From Micrasema longulum (taxonomy: Eukaryota; Arthropoda; Insecta; Trichoptera; Brachycentridae): a stretch of 64,000 bases of DNA. Under the pieces are notes generated by a model. The model made no database searches. It was not told the DNA's origin and saw only the letters and a program-made list of their open reading frames with translations. Each line of letters starts with the position of its first letter. Positions within the stretch are counted from its first letter, which is position 1. Positions 11,101 to 19,900 of this stretch are shown piece after piece. The stretch covers positions 124,001 through 188,000 of the forward strand of contig JAGVSM010002435.1 of the NCBI GenBank assembly GCA_022494885.1, read 5' to 3'. Both the position numbers and the translations under genes were made by a program.

Positions 11101-12609
11101 GATGTTAAAATTAGTTGTTATTTATCAACTGCCTAATATTAAGCATTTAATTCATCATCATTCCCTTTCCGCACTGCATTGGTGCACCAATCGCAGCGTA
11201 TCGTGATCATTTTTGTTACATGAAGGTAAGATGATCAGTCTTACGCTTCAGGCCAGTCTAGTCCAGGGAGTATGAAATATTCTAGCGTGAAAACACCATT
11301 TAAAATAAATACTTCATATCAACCATGTCGGGAATTGAACTCGAGACCTCTTGCATGGCAGGCAAAGGCGCTGACCATTACACTACGAGGCCGACAAAGT
11401 ATTCAATTACAGTTATAGCAAATAGGGAAAAGATAAGTATATTATCAATATTATTAAATATTAAAACAAAATACGCAGCAGCGTTGGAAGGATCATTACC
11501 GCGCTTCTTCTACAGGTAAAATCACTAAAATGTTTTTCCCAACGCTGGCTGATGCAGCAAACTTCCGTCGTCATCACCAAAGTACTTTCGAAACGACCCA
11601 AATTTATGTAGGTTTAAATTAAGGAATGATGACTATTGACGATGCGATGATATTTCTTCACCGAGTATCGAACATCTGTTATTTCAGTGCCCATTTTTCA
11701 GTTTACAATGCCATAATCTTGAAGCAGAATGCTGGAAAGATGGAATATCTTTAACAGATATCCACACTGTTGTTAAAAGTAGTTATCACGTGCCATTGTT
11801 CTTGAACTTTGCAACAATGGTGATTGGACTCTTAAAGGTAATAAACCAAAATCAGTGATCGAACATCGCATTTCTAAGATAAACAAAAACGATTTTTCCC
11901 GAGTACGTTAGCCTTGTGCATGACATGTAAGGCTACTAAATACAGGGGTCCAAATATATATTAAAAAAAAAAAAAAAAAACAACAAGCTAAAACTAAGCA
12001 CGAAAAACCAGTTCAAAAAGGGTAAATACATGTACACGTATTGTGGTTCTGAAGTAGCCTTGACTACAGTGTTATAATTGGACCAATTTACTGGTGATTA
12101 CAGTTTAATTTAGTGTAGGAAGTGAGGTAGTGTTACTGATAATATAATTTACCTACATATTAATTAGCCACACAAGTAAAATAATCACTCGGAAGACCAA
12201 CCCCAACAAAAATTGACATTTTACTTTATAGAAGTATTCTGTAAAAACAATGCAACTTTTCCAGTTTTAATTACCTGCTTATTTTGTTCGGAACATCTAA
12301 TGTCAATCTTCTCTTAGCATCCGCCAAAAAGTCCTGTTCCTTCCCGCTATCGAAATTAACAAAACAAAAGAAACAAAATTGGAAAATAAAAAAATAAAAT
12401 CATGCCAAATTATGTCAAATCAAAGTAAATGGGTGGGTTGTGCCGTACAGAACAGAAAATCCAAAATTTCATTCAAGCTAACAACGATAGTATGCAAAAA
12501 CCGAATTTAAACGACTTTACTTCTAAAATCAATCACGCATTAGCCAATTTTTTTAGTGTACTTACATTGGAGGAACAGGACTGGTATTCTCTTTTTCAGA
12601 ATTAAGCAT
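2027..12609 (-). CDS. Unidentified Ser/Pro-rich protein, 5' four exons (gene incomplete)
   Basis: Four minus-strand exons join with matching phase: 12566-12609 (start), 12275-12346, 3551-3676 and 2027-2117, giving 111 codons (14+2 nt, phase 2, phase 2, phase 2, then phase 0). The peptide begins MLNSEKENTSPVPP and continues through DFLADAKRRLTLDVPNKISR, a Ser/Gln-rich stretch and a basic/proline segment with RSPSP and TSPIS motifs (possible proline-directed phosphorylation sites). All donors and acceptors are GT/AG with decent consensus. The third exon follows an 8.6 kb intron full of transposon relics. No domain was recognised. The composition suggests an intrinsically disordered regulatory protein, but that is only inference. 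The 3' part probably continues below position 1 or in exons I could not find. Confidence 0.6.
2918..3000. repeat. Poly-A and poly-C runs
   Basis: A run of about 16 A (from 2926) and a run of 10 C (2989-2998) flank a short GC-richer stretch. It looks like the edge of an inserted element. Homopolymers of this length are also prone to sequencing error. Confidence 0.5.
3551..3676 (-). CDS. Exon 3 of the unidentified Ser/Pro-rich gene
   Basis: The acceptor is GTTTTAG and the donor CCG|GTTAGT, with phase 2 on both sides. The peptide starts (R)RKSVENLVISSHDAIGQS and is rich in Ser, Gln and His. Its 126 bp length is divisible by three with equal phases, so it could be skipped without a frameshift. 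Confidence 0.6.
3765..4090 (+). repeat. Dispersed repeat F, longer copy
   Basis: Two blocks match the copy at 61420-61710 in the same order: GGAAATATCACATACT.C.AATAC.GATAAAAATATATGAAATG near 3764, and ATCATGACGTATTAGGGGCG..CCAATG near 3995. It has no open frame and lies in the 8.6 kb intron. Confidence 0.55.
4430..4663 (+). repeat. Dispersed repeat D
   Basis: About 230 bp recur in inverted orientation at 52090-52325, with a fragment at 45427-45500. Shared blocks include TTTTTATGTATCG.ATTATCA, GTGATGTCACTAGTT, GATTGGTGGGTT and GATGTCATTTAAAGTAGTTCA. No terminal repeats or coding frame were seen. It is probably a non-autonomous element. Confidence 0.6.
4984..5001. repeat. Short perfect palindrome
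   Basis: ATTATGCTATAGCATAAT is an 18-bp perfect palindrome in AT-rich intron DNA. It may be chance. No function is implied. Confidence 0.4.
5745..6020. mobile_element. Foldback element around a mariner-type MITE
   Basis: The core, 5819-5949 (131 bp), starts and ends with imperfect inverted repeats (AGGGTGTTCAGAAAATAATGGGAA and its counterpart) and is flanked by TA on both sides, as expected of a Tc1/mariner MITE. The flanks continue the palindrome outward: AAATATTTTAAATCAACCAAATAAGAAGAA (left) faces its reverse complement (right). The whole structure is thus a longer foldback. The left outer part also matches 7422-7500 in inverted orientation. Confidence 0.65.
6226..6345 (+). repeat. Dispersed repeat E, fragment
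   Basis: GGGAATATGGAAGTCTAGGCATTTACAGGGCTTATGAC..GTC and CACTTTACACACTGT.TAACATTCAC are almost identical to the arm of the foldback element at 47452-47600. It is one end of the same non-autonomous family. Confidence 0.65.
6346..7420. other. AT-rich intron DNA without recognised content
   Basis: This lies inside the large intron of the minus-strand Ser/Pro-rich gene. The short open frames here have AT-driven composition and no family resemblance. I see no exon with plausible splice borders. Confidence 0.4.
7422..7505 (-). repeat. Inverted copy of the 5.7 kb repeat
   Basis: The reverse complement contains TGTGTAAAATCACTAAAATAAATTT and GGTTTCAGAACATGAC.GTTC, matching 5690-5762. It is probably the other end or a sibling copy of the foldback family at 5745-6020. 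Confidence 0.55.
8050..8510 (+). pseudogene. Tc1/mariner-superfamily transposase relic
   Basis: Across frames the text reads FVNKQNCQIWAAEN, ITVWYGFWAGGVGDF, FFENEAGQVITVNGE, then NMWFQQD, then YVNKPVTIPDLKNNVK. This is the order seen in a common insect DDE transposase, whose hallmark is WFQQDGATCHTA. Here the text after WFQQD jumps directly to the C-terminal region, so about 50 or more codons including a catalytic Asp/Glu are deleted. Several frameshifts and stops are present. It lies in intron DNA and cannot be active. Confidence 0.75.
8963..9040 (+). repeat. tRNA-like SINE head (unassigned family)
   Basis: GTGTGGATGAATGGTTCGC is followed 20-30 bp later by GGGGTTCGAGTCCCCGCGGG. The second part matches an RNA polymerase III B box with a T-arm. 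No full cloverleaf was found, so this looks like the head of a tRNA-derived SINE, not a tRNA gene. Confidence 0.4.
9165..9728 (+). pseudogene. mariner transposase relic
   Basis: The text runs from a DETW-like start through EQSKQW, IILIDYL, KTIIEDYYAALLDHFNAELK, KKVLFHHNNAHARG, HPPYLTDLAPCDFSL and finally ALKGDYAEK*. This is the second half of a mariner (DD34D) transposase. The catalytic Asp of the HHDNAPAH motif is Asn here, and several frameshifts occur, so the copy is dead. The normal N-terminal DNA-binding half is missing. Confidence 0.8.
9784..10180 (+). mobile_element. LINE 3' end (RTE/R1-like) relic
   Basis: IERVESFKYLGVYVTENGSF is typical of the region after the reverse-transcriptase core of RTE/R1-type LINEs. 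After a deletion, DLNWEDAKELAAHRDAWRLF resembles the extreme C-terminus of the same group. A GAT microsatellite (ATGATGATGATG near 10152) ends it, as in many such elements. Frames are broken. Confidence 0.65.
10490..10626. mobile_element. Possible MITE with short TIRs
   Basis: GCTGTAACAAATTCGTTTTGTAAATCC on the left faces GTTACAGCAGGATTATTCGTTTCGTAAG (reverse complement) on the right, about 135 bp apart. The match is imperfect, and no clear target duplication was fixed. Confidence 0.35.
10637..10786 (-). repeat. SINE family B, degraded copy
   Basis: In reverse orientation it has the 3' block (AAGCGTAAGACTGATCA.CTTACCTTC.AGTAACAAAAATGATTA) and the tRNA-like head ending GCCTCATAGTGTAATGG. The middle is rearranged compared with the full copy at 26428. 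Confidence 0.6.
11206..11396 (-). repeat. SINE family B, full-length copy (reverse)
   Basis: Reverse complement: a GTCGGCCTCGTAGTGTAATGG head (A-box-like), GCATGCAAGAGGTCTCGAGTTC (B-box-like), a body with ATATGAAGTATTTATTT, then the GACTGATCATCTTACCTTCATGTAACAAAAATGATCA tail. It closely matches 26428-26612. Confidence 0.75.
11540..11900 (+). mobile_element. Non-LTR retrotransposon C-terminal relic
   Basis: One frame reads PSIEHLLFQCPFFSLQCHNL and onward. The zinc-knuckle-like EHLLFQCP motif is typical of the C-terminus of R1/jockey-like LINE proteins. Frames are broken, and a long A-run near 11966 may be the remains of a tail. Confidence 0.5.
12275..12346 (-). CDS. Exon 2 of the unidentified Ser/Pro-rich gene
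   Basis: This is a 72-bp exon, phase 2 in and phase 2 out. It reads GKEQDFLADAKRRLTLDVPN then KIS, with donor AGCAG|GTAATT. The acceptor TTTCGATAG follows a T-rich tract. The charged, non-AT-driven composition argues for real coding. Confidence 0.6.
12566..12609 (-). CDS. Exon 1 (start) of the unidentified Ser/Pro-rich gene
   Basis: An ATG at 12609-12607 opens 14 codons, MLNSEKENTSPVPP, then AT|GTAAGTAC, a near-ideal donor in phase 2. It joins in phase with the exon at 12346. The context before the ATG (GTTAGT) is only moderate, so an additional upstream exon remains possible. Confidence 0.55.
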
Positions 12610-13017
12610 ACTAACACAAAGGCACCATTAGAAAGCCCTAGCTCTTGGCCTCACTACAATTATACAAAATGCCATAATTATGTTGATATAATAAACTCTA
12701 AAATATTAGAGAACAATAGATTTTTGGTAATTGATAACACAAAACGTCTTCCATGACGTTTGGAATACGAATGCTGCCAGTCGTAAAATCGATTCGACAC
12801 AAGTTTATGCAATGACGTAGGTTAGGTACCCAATGTTGTGGAAATAGTTTTCGAAATCAAGCCGAAATATCAAGTTTTCTTTCAAACTCAAATCACTGAA
12901 ACAACTTTTTTCTGTCAACGCTCACAAATAACTAAATTATGAAAATTTCTATTTTGTTTGTCTCACGTTTTTTTTACAATGATTGAGGTCTAAAATTCAA
13001 TTCCTGATAATGCCGAC

Positions 13018-13066
13018 ATGAAATATTGGTATGCGAAACGTAAGACTGATCATCTTCCCTTCACAA
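13018..13066 (+). repeat. SINE family B, 3' fragment
   Basis: ACATGAAATATTGGTATG..AAACGTAAGACTGATCATCTTCCCTTCAC matches only the tail of the full copies at 26428 and 11206 (reverse). Confidence 0.5.
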
Positions 13067-13408
13067 TTAACAACTGACTAAAATACATTGCGATTGTACC
13101 AAAACAGTATGGCACTGTATATCGTAGGACTATTCTTAATTCTATGATCGTCGGTAAGGGTTGTATATTTAAAATTAATTAGCTAACAATTTTTTATTCA
13201 AATCAGAGGGGCACACGTGTAACATTCTATAAGCAGTGCATGGTGAGTGCATGGTGGTGCAGTGAAATTATAATTATTGGGAAATCATACTCGCCACAGT
13301 ATCGAGTGGTTTTTCTCTATCTATAATTATTATACAACATTATTTTTTGGTATGTGTATTTTTTTGTACATACAAAAATCTGGATTTCTCCCGAGGGGAA
13401 GTAGGTAT

Positions 13409-13601
13409 ATAACTATCATTATAGATATGGTATAATGATTCAATATTGAAGCCAGAACAATTAAATTCCGATTTGAAATTAGTAGGAATATTGATAAAAA
13501 ATATAATTATTATATTACCCATATTAATAACTATCATTATAGATATGGTATAATGATTCAATATTGAAGCCAGAACAATTAAATTCCGATTTGAAATTAG
13601 T
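13409..13601 (+). repeat. Identical 75-bp direct repeat, offset 118 bp
   Basis: Bases 13409-13483 and 13527-13601 are identical (ATAACTATCATTATAGATATGG ... GAAATTAGT), separated by 43 bp. The identity implies a recent duplication, or an assembly artefact. No gene covers it. Confidence 0.9.
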
Positions 13602-14024
13602 GTGGGTAAATTATCCTACAATTCCCTTCAAGCAAAATAAAATCATTAAAATTCAGAACACAAAAAGCTCATGAGTCATGACAATTCTAAAAAATGTGCT
13701 TTTGCCTGTTCCGTAAAATTATGTAAGAAAGTAATTCAAATAATAAAAAATTTAAATTTTCAAAAAGATATATGTGTTCTACATAGTCTCCGATTCATTT
13801 TCAAGTTGTAGCAATCTGTGTAACTTATAACTGATAATTTCATATTGAAATCTCAAATTATTTCAAATTTTGTATTTGAATGTTATAAACACATAATGAT
13901 ATTACTACGTTTGGATTAAAACAATTCTTAATTCTATGGTTGAAAGATTTATTTTTTATTTAACTATTTTTAATACGACATGTATAAATTAATTAATAGT
14001 ATAATTAATTAACGCAAGTTCAAA

Positions 14025-14153
14025 TTAATAAATATCCGATTCCCGAGGGGCCGTTGGTTGGTGTTTTTTCTTCGGAATCCAGTGTGTCCACGAGGATCTG
14101 GCAGAAACTTCATTTCCAACATCAGAAGATTCGGTTGGCGCATCATAACTTGT
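14025..14153 (-). CDS. Membrane-protein exon 3 (terminal)
   Basis: The acceptor is TTTTTAG|ACAAGT, phase 0. It encodes 42 polar residues with WTHWIPKKKHQ and stops at TAA 14027-14025. It is entirely soluble tail. Confidence 0.65.
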   Translation of the reverse strand, partial: TSYDAPTESSDVGNEVSARSSWTHWIPKKKHQPTAPRESDIY

Positions 14154-14816
14154 CTAAAAACAAAATTTGTTATTGGATAATTTAATAGATATACTTTTTC
14201 TTTAAGAAAAAAAACTATAATCTGGACTTGAACAAATCACCAAACTACTGAGCTGAGGTATGTTTAAATAATATATTTAATTATGTATTAAAAATACATA
14301 TATATATTACCCATAATCCCAAAAACCCAAAAACCCAATCCCAAAAACTATGAAAGAGATTATTTTTTTATCATTACAATAATAAAATTTAACAAAAAAA
14401 ATATTTACCCTTGTATGAAGTGTTTGCGATACCCATTGGTCTTCTCTTGATACTTTTTTTTGTTGTGATTTTCTTCTAAACCACTCCATCAACACAATAG
14501 TAAGGCATAAAATTATAAATATTGCACTAATTAATCCATATAGCAGATACTTTTTGGATTCATTGCCTATTAGAAATGGTAAGCTGACACACAATGTAAT
14601 AATAATAATTACTATAGTTATAAAAATACCCCATTTATAGAGACCTTTTGATTTCACTGAAAAAAGTTAATGTTTACTAGGATTATTGTGTACTTCATAT
14701 AAAATTGGTAACCTAACATTTTACAGCTTATTATAATATCTGGGATTTCCAAATTGCAATTCGTAAAACAAAATTCGTTTTTAATTTGACATACCTTGTA
14801 CATCACCAGAGTACAT
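14025..14816 (-). CDS. Small two-pass membrane protein, 132 aa, three exons
   Basis: Exons 14795-14816 (ATG, 22 bp), 14409-14656 and 14025-14153 (stop TAA) join in phases 1 and 0 with GT/AG borders, giving 132 residues. The N-terminus is MYSGDVQVKSKG. Two hydrophobic segments follow: about residues 16-36 (IFITIVIIIITLCVSLPFLI) and 42-63 (LLYGLISAIFIILCLTIVLM). A basic segment, EWFRRKSQQKK, then leads to a polar Ser/Thr/Pro-rich tail ending APRESDIY. By the positive-inside rule, the basic loop after the second segment suggests a cytoplasmic C-terminus. There is no signal-peptide cleavage motif. I do not recognise the family and assign no function. The gene stands alone between repeat-rich stretches. 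Confidence 0.7.
14409..14656 (-). CDS. Membrane-protein exon 2 (both membrane segments)
   Basis: The acceptor is CTTTTTTCAG|TG and the donor ACAAGG|GTAAAT. It carries both transmembrane helices and the RRKSQQKK stretch. It is phase 1 in and phase 0 out. Confidence 0.7.
14795..14816 (-). CDS. Membrane-protein exon 1 (22-bp start exon)
   Basis: ATG TAC TCT GGT GAT GTA CAA G, then GTATGT. It is very short, but it is the only ATG that joins in phase to exon 2, whose first codons contain no Met. Confidence 0.6.
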
Positions 14817-15371
14817 ATTGAAAAACAGACTTTATTATTTAATTTGATCAAAAATAAAAAATAAAATCAATAGATTCACTTTACTGGGAATCATTATGTG
14901 CATACTTTTGTCACCACAGTAATTTCTGTTTCTACCTTCCTGATAACAGTTAGATAGGGGACACTGATACTGTGAAATTAGGAAAACACATTAATCACAT
15001 AATCACCAATGTACACATTGATAGGTGTCTACTCGCTCCTAATGTAAAAAATGGGTAAGAACTTAAAAAAATACAATTAAAAGTTTTATTGATTGAAATT
15101 TCTTGATAAACTCGAGTTCATTTATCAATTATTTTAATTTGATATTAACTTCTAAAGTGAAAGAACGTTATAAACCAGTATACACGGCGCATTTATTCCA
15201 CATGGGGGTGTTCTAGAAAAAATAATATAAAATGCTCGAAGGGGACCTCTCTATATCCAGGCCGGTGAAAAATAGTTCTATGTGGAATAGAACCAGAACC
15301 TTGGACGAGCGTTTTCGACTCGGTAGCTGCTCTTAGGTAAAATTTCTGAATAAGAAAATCAAGTGGAGATA

Positions 15372-15562
15372 AGTCCGCCTCGTAGTGTAGTGGTTGGCAC
15401 GTTCGTTTACCATTCTTGAGGTTCTGTGTAAGATTCCTAGCAGGGTGGATGTGAAATATTGATGTTGTTGTTATTGGTTGTTCAAACTGCAATATTTCAT
15501 TGTTCATAGACTGGCACCTGAAGTGTAAGACTGATCACTTTACCTTCTTGTAACAGATGATC
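15372..15562 (+). repeat. SINE family B copy
   Basis: The GTCCGCCTCGTAGTGTAGTGGTTGGCACG head is followed by a degraded B box, a body with ATGTGAAATATTGATG, and the GTGTAAGACTGATCACTTTACCTTCTTGTAACAGATGATC tail. It has the same architecture as 26428-26612. Confidence 0.7.
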
Positions 15563-15589
15563 GAAATAACAAAAAAAATAACAACGACA

Positions 15590-15850
15590 AATCATCACGC
15601 CGTTTCTCTGTAAGGGTAGGCAGAGATCTCGCTTCATACATCTTCTCATGCACGCACGCCGATTATTTCGACTTTTGACATGTCCATCTTCAATTATTTG
15701 TTGGATTTGGTCATGCCATGTCTTTCTCGGTCTTCCTTTATTTCTGCATCCATCAACATTCGTATTGTAAATATTTTTTGCCGTTATTTAGCTGTCCATT
15801 CGCTCTACATGTCAACTAACGAAGAGCTCCTTTCTTGATTTTGTCGATAA
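15590..15850 (-). mobile_element. LINE C-terminal relic (RTE/R1-like)
   Basis: The reverse complement reads RNKGRPRKTWHDQIQQIIED near 15680-15750, followed by basic, Cys-containing text. The GRPRKTW motif marks the C-terminal tail of many insect RTE/R1-like LINEs. Frames are broken. Confidence 0.65.
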
Positions 15851-16119
15851 TCTCAAAATTCGTGCATGTATCGAACAGTCATACCACACATTCGCCTGAG
15901 AGATCTCACGTTGACAGCATTAAGTCAACTTTCATCCTTGTTTTTCCAAGTCCATACTTCGCTTGCATACATCAGGGTCGGGAGCAGGACCAGGAGTCCA
16001 CCAGGACAGGTACCTATGGGGTTTTCAAAATTAATTACCTAGTGTAAACTAATTTTCGATGGAGGGGTTTGAACCCCCTAAACCCCTCCCTTTTATATAC
16101 GTCCTTGCCAGTATGAAAT

Positions 16120-16262
16120 AATAGTAATTTCACCAACAATATTTTGAGTATATCCAACTTTTTAAACAAATGGTAGATTTGACCCCCTATATTAGAATTG
16201 ACATCTTACAACAATGTTCTGCATCTCTGTTGTAATATAATATGTATATCTTTTTAAACAAA
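16120..16262 (+). repeat. Dispersed repeat E, degenerate copy
   Basis: ACCAACAATATTTTGAGTATATCCAA.TTTTT and TACAACAATGTTCTGCATCTCTGTTGTAATATAATATG match the ends of the elements at 48430 and 48730. The interior is lost. Confidence 0.5.
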
Positions 16263-16635
16263 TTGGATTAGATTAGTTTAAGATTACATGTTCAGAATAA
16301 ATATTTATGATACAGATAAAATGTTATTCTGGAATAATGAATAAGTTTGCATTACAATAGGCTAGGATGCCAAATTACATGGGTGAATTATAGAATACTC
16401 AAGCTAGAGATAAATCACATTGATAGTTGTTTAATTGTAAATCAATCCTAGGAACCTTATGCGTTAAGCAAGCATCTTAGTCATTATATAAAAAAAAAAT
16501 GTTTACATAAAATCTGTTATCTGAGATTTGTCTTCTGAATAATTACAAAATTAGAGCAAAAGCTGCCTGTGCTCAAAACATAACAAAAAAAATATTGTAG
16601 GGCAGTAATAAAACTTTTAACGAAAGATTTTTCCA

Positions 16636-16937
16636 TCACTTTATTGCCAATATAGTATTCCTTTTATACAAATCAATTTTATTAACTTTACCATGCACAA
16701 CTGAGAGGTGATTTTGAAGACCTCGTGTACTTTTAAATCGCATTTCACAGTTTCTACACCGCCAAGGTAATTTCTCATTATGATATTTCATATGGAGATA
16801 TAGATCAGTCTTAATGTAAAACATTTTAGGGCATTGGGGACACTTTATTATTTTATCTCCATGCCTCCGTAGATGATTTGTGAGACGAACCTTTGTGCGA
16901 AATGCTTGTCCACACTGCTCGCATACAAACTTCAGTC
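16636..16937 (-). CDS. ZAD-ZnF exon 6: fingers 5-7 and stop
   Basis: Acceptor GTTTTAG|GACTG, phase 1. The fingers are CEQCGQAFRTKVRLTNHLRRH, CPQCPKMFYIKTDLYLHMKYH and CRNCEMRFKSTRGLQNHL..H, then a basic tail and stop (16636-16638). The AATAAA at 16640-16645 on this strand overlaps the final codons. If it is used, the 3' UTR is only about 20 nt. Confidence 0.85.
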
Positions 16938-19900
16938 CTAAAACAAAAAAAATAAATGGTACTAACCCTTTCCCCGAGTTCAAATGTGATAATTTTATTT
17001 ATTAGTTTAAACACTTATTTTCTTAGTGACCACTAATATATATATACTCTATACATGATAAACATTTAAGCTACGAACATTTTGATAACAAATTACTCAC
17101 ATATGCTGTGAGCACCGCACAGTAGTGTTGTCATAGGCGCTCACAGACGTATGTGAGCACGGCGGTGAATGAATTAAAGATTTATTGACTCTGAATTGAA
17201 GGTATCGTTGTAATGACTTGAATTAACTAGTAGGCGGGAATAAAGATAAACAACAAATTAATTATTAGAGTTAAATACTTGTTAGTTAGTTACCTATATG
17301 ACTGTTAGCAATGTGCATTTTTAAACTGCTATCAGAATAAAACATCTTGCAGCATTTGCTGAATGAGCAAGCTATGGTTGGAGGCCCAACGTGACTTAGT
17401 TCATGAGCAGTTAAAAGATATCGCTTTTGAAATCGCCTACCACATTTCTAGAAAAAGGGAAAACATATTATGATAAAAATATAAACTGTATACTGCATCC
17501 ATCGAAGACCATTCAAATTACCTTGGAAATAATAAAAAAATCATTGAATTGTTCAATTATTGCGCATGTTTACATTTCTAATATAAAAATTTTAATTCCA
17601 TCTCATAAAAGTACTAATAATGAGTAGCAGTATATTGTTTTTAATGTTAGCTGCCTCCAAGGAGCCATGGCCAAAGATAATCGTGACCCAGTTTTGTACC
17701 ATATTTTACTTTTGTTGACAACAATTTATTTATTTATTAGGTATTTCATTGATGAAAAGTTTACACGATTTAGTAAGTAAAATATACCATAAGTCCATAA
17801 ATGCACAAATAATATTTGGCACAGTACATTACACTGTTAAAAGACAAATTTATTATTGTTAAAACTTAAAATAAATTTCTTGCATATTGAAAATACTTTT
17901 AATTTTTTTCCAAACTTGTCATACTTGTTGAGAATCAGAAACAAAACATTTCTTTGTAGTAACTTTGTTATTGTAGCATAAAAAATAAATACATATTGAC
18001 CAATTGTTGTTGTTTTAGAAGTTATTAAGTTGTCAACGGGTCAATGGAAAATCGTACCTCACAAATGAATCTTTCTGGTTCGTGAACACAAGTGATATGT
18101 CTATTGAGGTTATGAGCAGCCATGAACCCTTTGGAACATATTTTGCAAATGAAAGGTCTCTCTTTGGTATGTTGTTTTCTCACATGATGCTCCGCTTTGT
18201 AACGGTGGGAGAAAGTTTCATTGCAAATAGTACATTTGAAGAAACCGTTGAAAGGTATAATATAATTTGGTGAAGTGCTTTTGTAGGTTCGTCCACAGTT
18301 GTTTGTTCTAGAAAAAAAAAACAACTGTCAAAAGTATGAGTACAAAATTAAATTAGGCTCATTATAATTTTTGGAGACCAAATAAGGAAGGGGAGGGGAG
18401 CATTACACAAAGCCATTTTTTTAAGTGCAAAACCCTCGGCCTGGGCCCTTAATTTACTCCAAGCACAAGTGATCGCAATATGAGGGCAAAAGCGCAACTG
18501 TGCAGACCGTCAAGTCATAATAGCCCTTAAAGGATTAATTCCGAAAGGTCAAAGGCGAAAGCAGTCAGCGAGCAAAGGCAGGAGCAAATCGGGGAAGCGA
18601 AGATCTGAGAGAGCAAAGAGAGAAACACTTGAGTCACTTGTCGTGACGGAACTAACCATATTTTTCAATGCACAAATTATAAAAGTGCTGGGGAGATGGA
18701 AAAGAGAGATCGCATGCTCGTTCCCCTTACTAAAATGTCCTGGATCAGAAAATGAACACCGTTCTTGAGTCCAGCACCTAGCTTACATAAAGTGGATAAA
18801 TACATGAAAATAATATGCATTTGGCTTTCAAGTCAAATGCATATTATTTTCTGCTGTATGTAAATGCATGTATTTATCCACTTTATGTAAGCTAGGTGCT
18901 GGACTCAAGAACGGTGTTCATTTTCTGATCCAGGACATTTTAGTAAGGGGAAAACGAGCACGCGATCTCTCTTTTCCATCTCCCTAGCACTTGGAAATAA
19001 TATATTAAATTGCAGTATGTCTGAAACATAATTATTTAAAAATATATTTTTGCATTTGTAAGGTACCTACCTAATTTAAAAAAAAAAAAAAAACAACAGC
19101 AAATTAAGCTAAATTATTTAGATAATTAGGTATATTAGATGAATTTCAAAGGAAGCAAAACTGATATTTCCAGTGTAATTGCTGTATAGCGAGATATTCT
19201 TCGGAAAAATAAGTTTTTTATCAAAGTAATAAGAAATAAGTGAATCAAACTTTACTTGGGTGAAATGATAAACTACTTTTACTTTTCAGTGAAAAATAAG
19301 AATATTTTATTACTAAACAAAAATACTAAGCAGAAAAACTATTTTAACAAATTGCACCGCTGGGCAAACCATAATATTCAACAAAAAATATTATTTTGGA
19401 TAATGTTTTCATACCTTGTAACTGTTTCTTTGCATTCGGTTTCTTTATATAACTCAGTTTCTTTAGATAACCTATTTTGGTAAGCTTCATCCAATAAATC
19501 TTTTCGGTTTAATACTTTTAATAATTCCTTTTCGGTAGCTAAATTTGGATCATTAGATGTTTGGCTATCTGAAGATTCAGTATCTATCAACCATTCAATA
19601 TCTGTACATCCTTCAGTATTAACACTACTTTCAATCTCTTTCTTAATAACAGGATTAGCTATGAGATCTGAAAATCATCAAAAACAAGATAAATTATAAA
19701 AAATGAATCTAGATATAAATTTCTTTAAAAAATATTTTAGGATTGAATAGAAAGATGAGTGACAAGGTTAAAAATGAGTGAACATTTTTAAACTGATGAT
19801 ATATTAAAGAAACAAACTTTTCAAATGACTCGTATATTTGTGCAGTAAACTGATTTCAATAAAATTAAACACAAATTGTATGTATCTTTTTTTTTTGGAA

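Noticed and set aside
18082..18273. Plus-strand frame across ZnF exon 4
   Set aside because: It is antisense to two clear C2H2 fingers.
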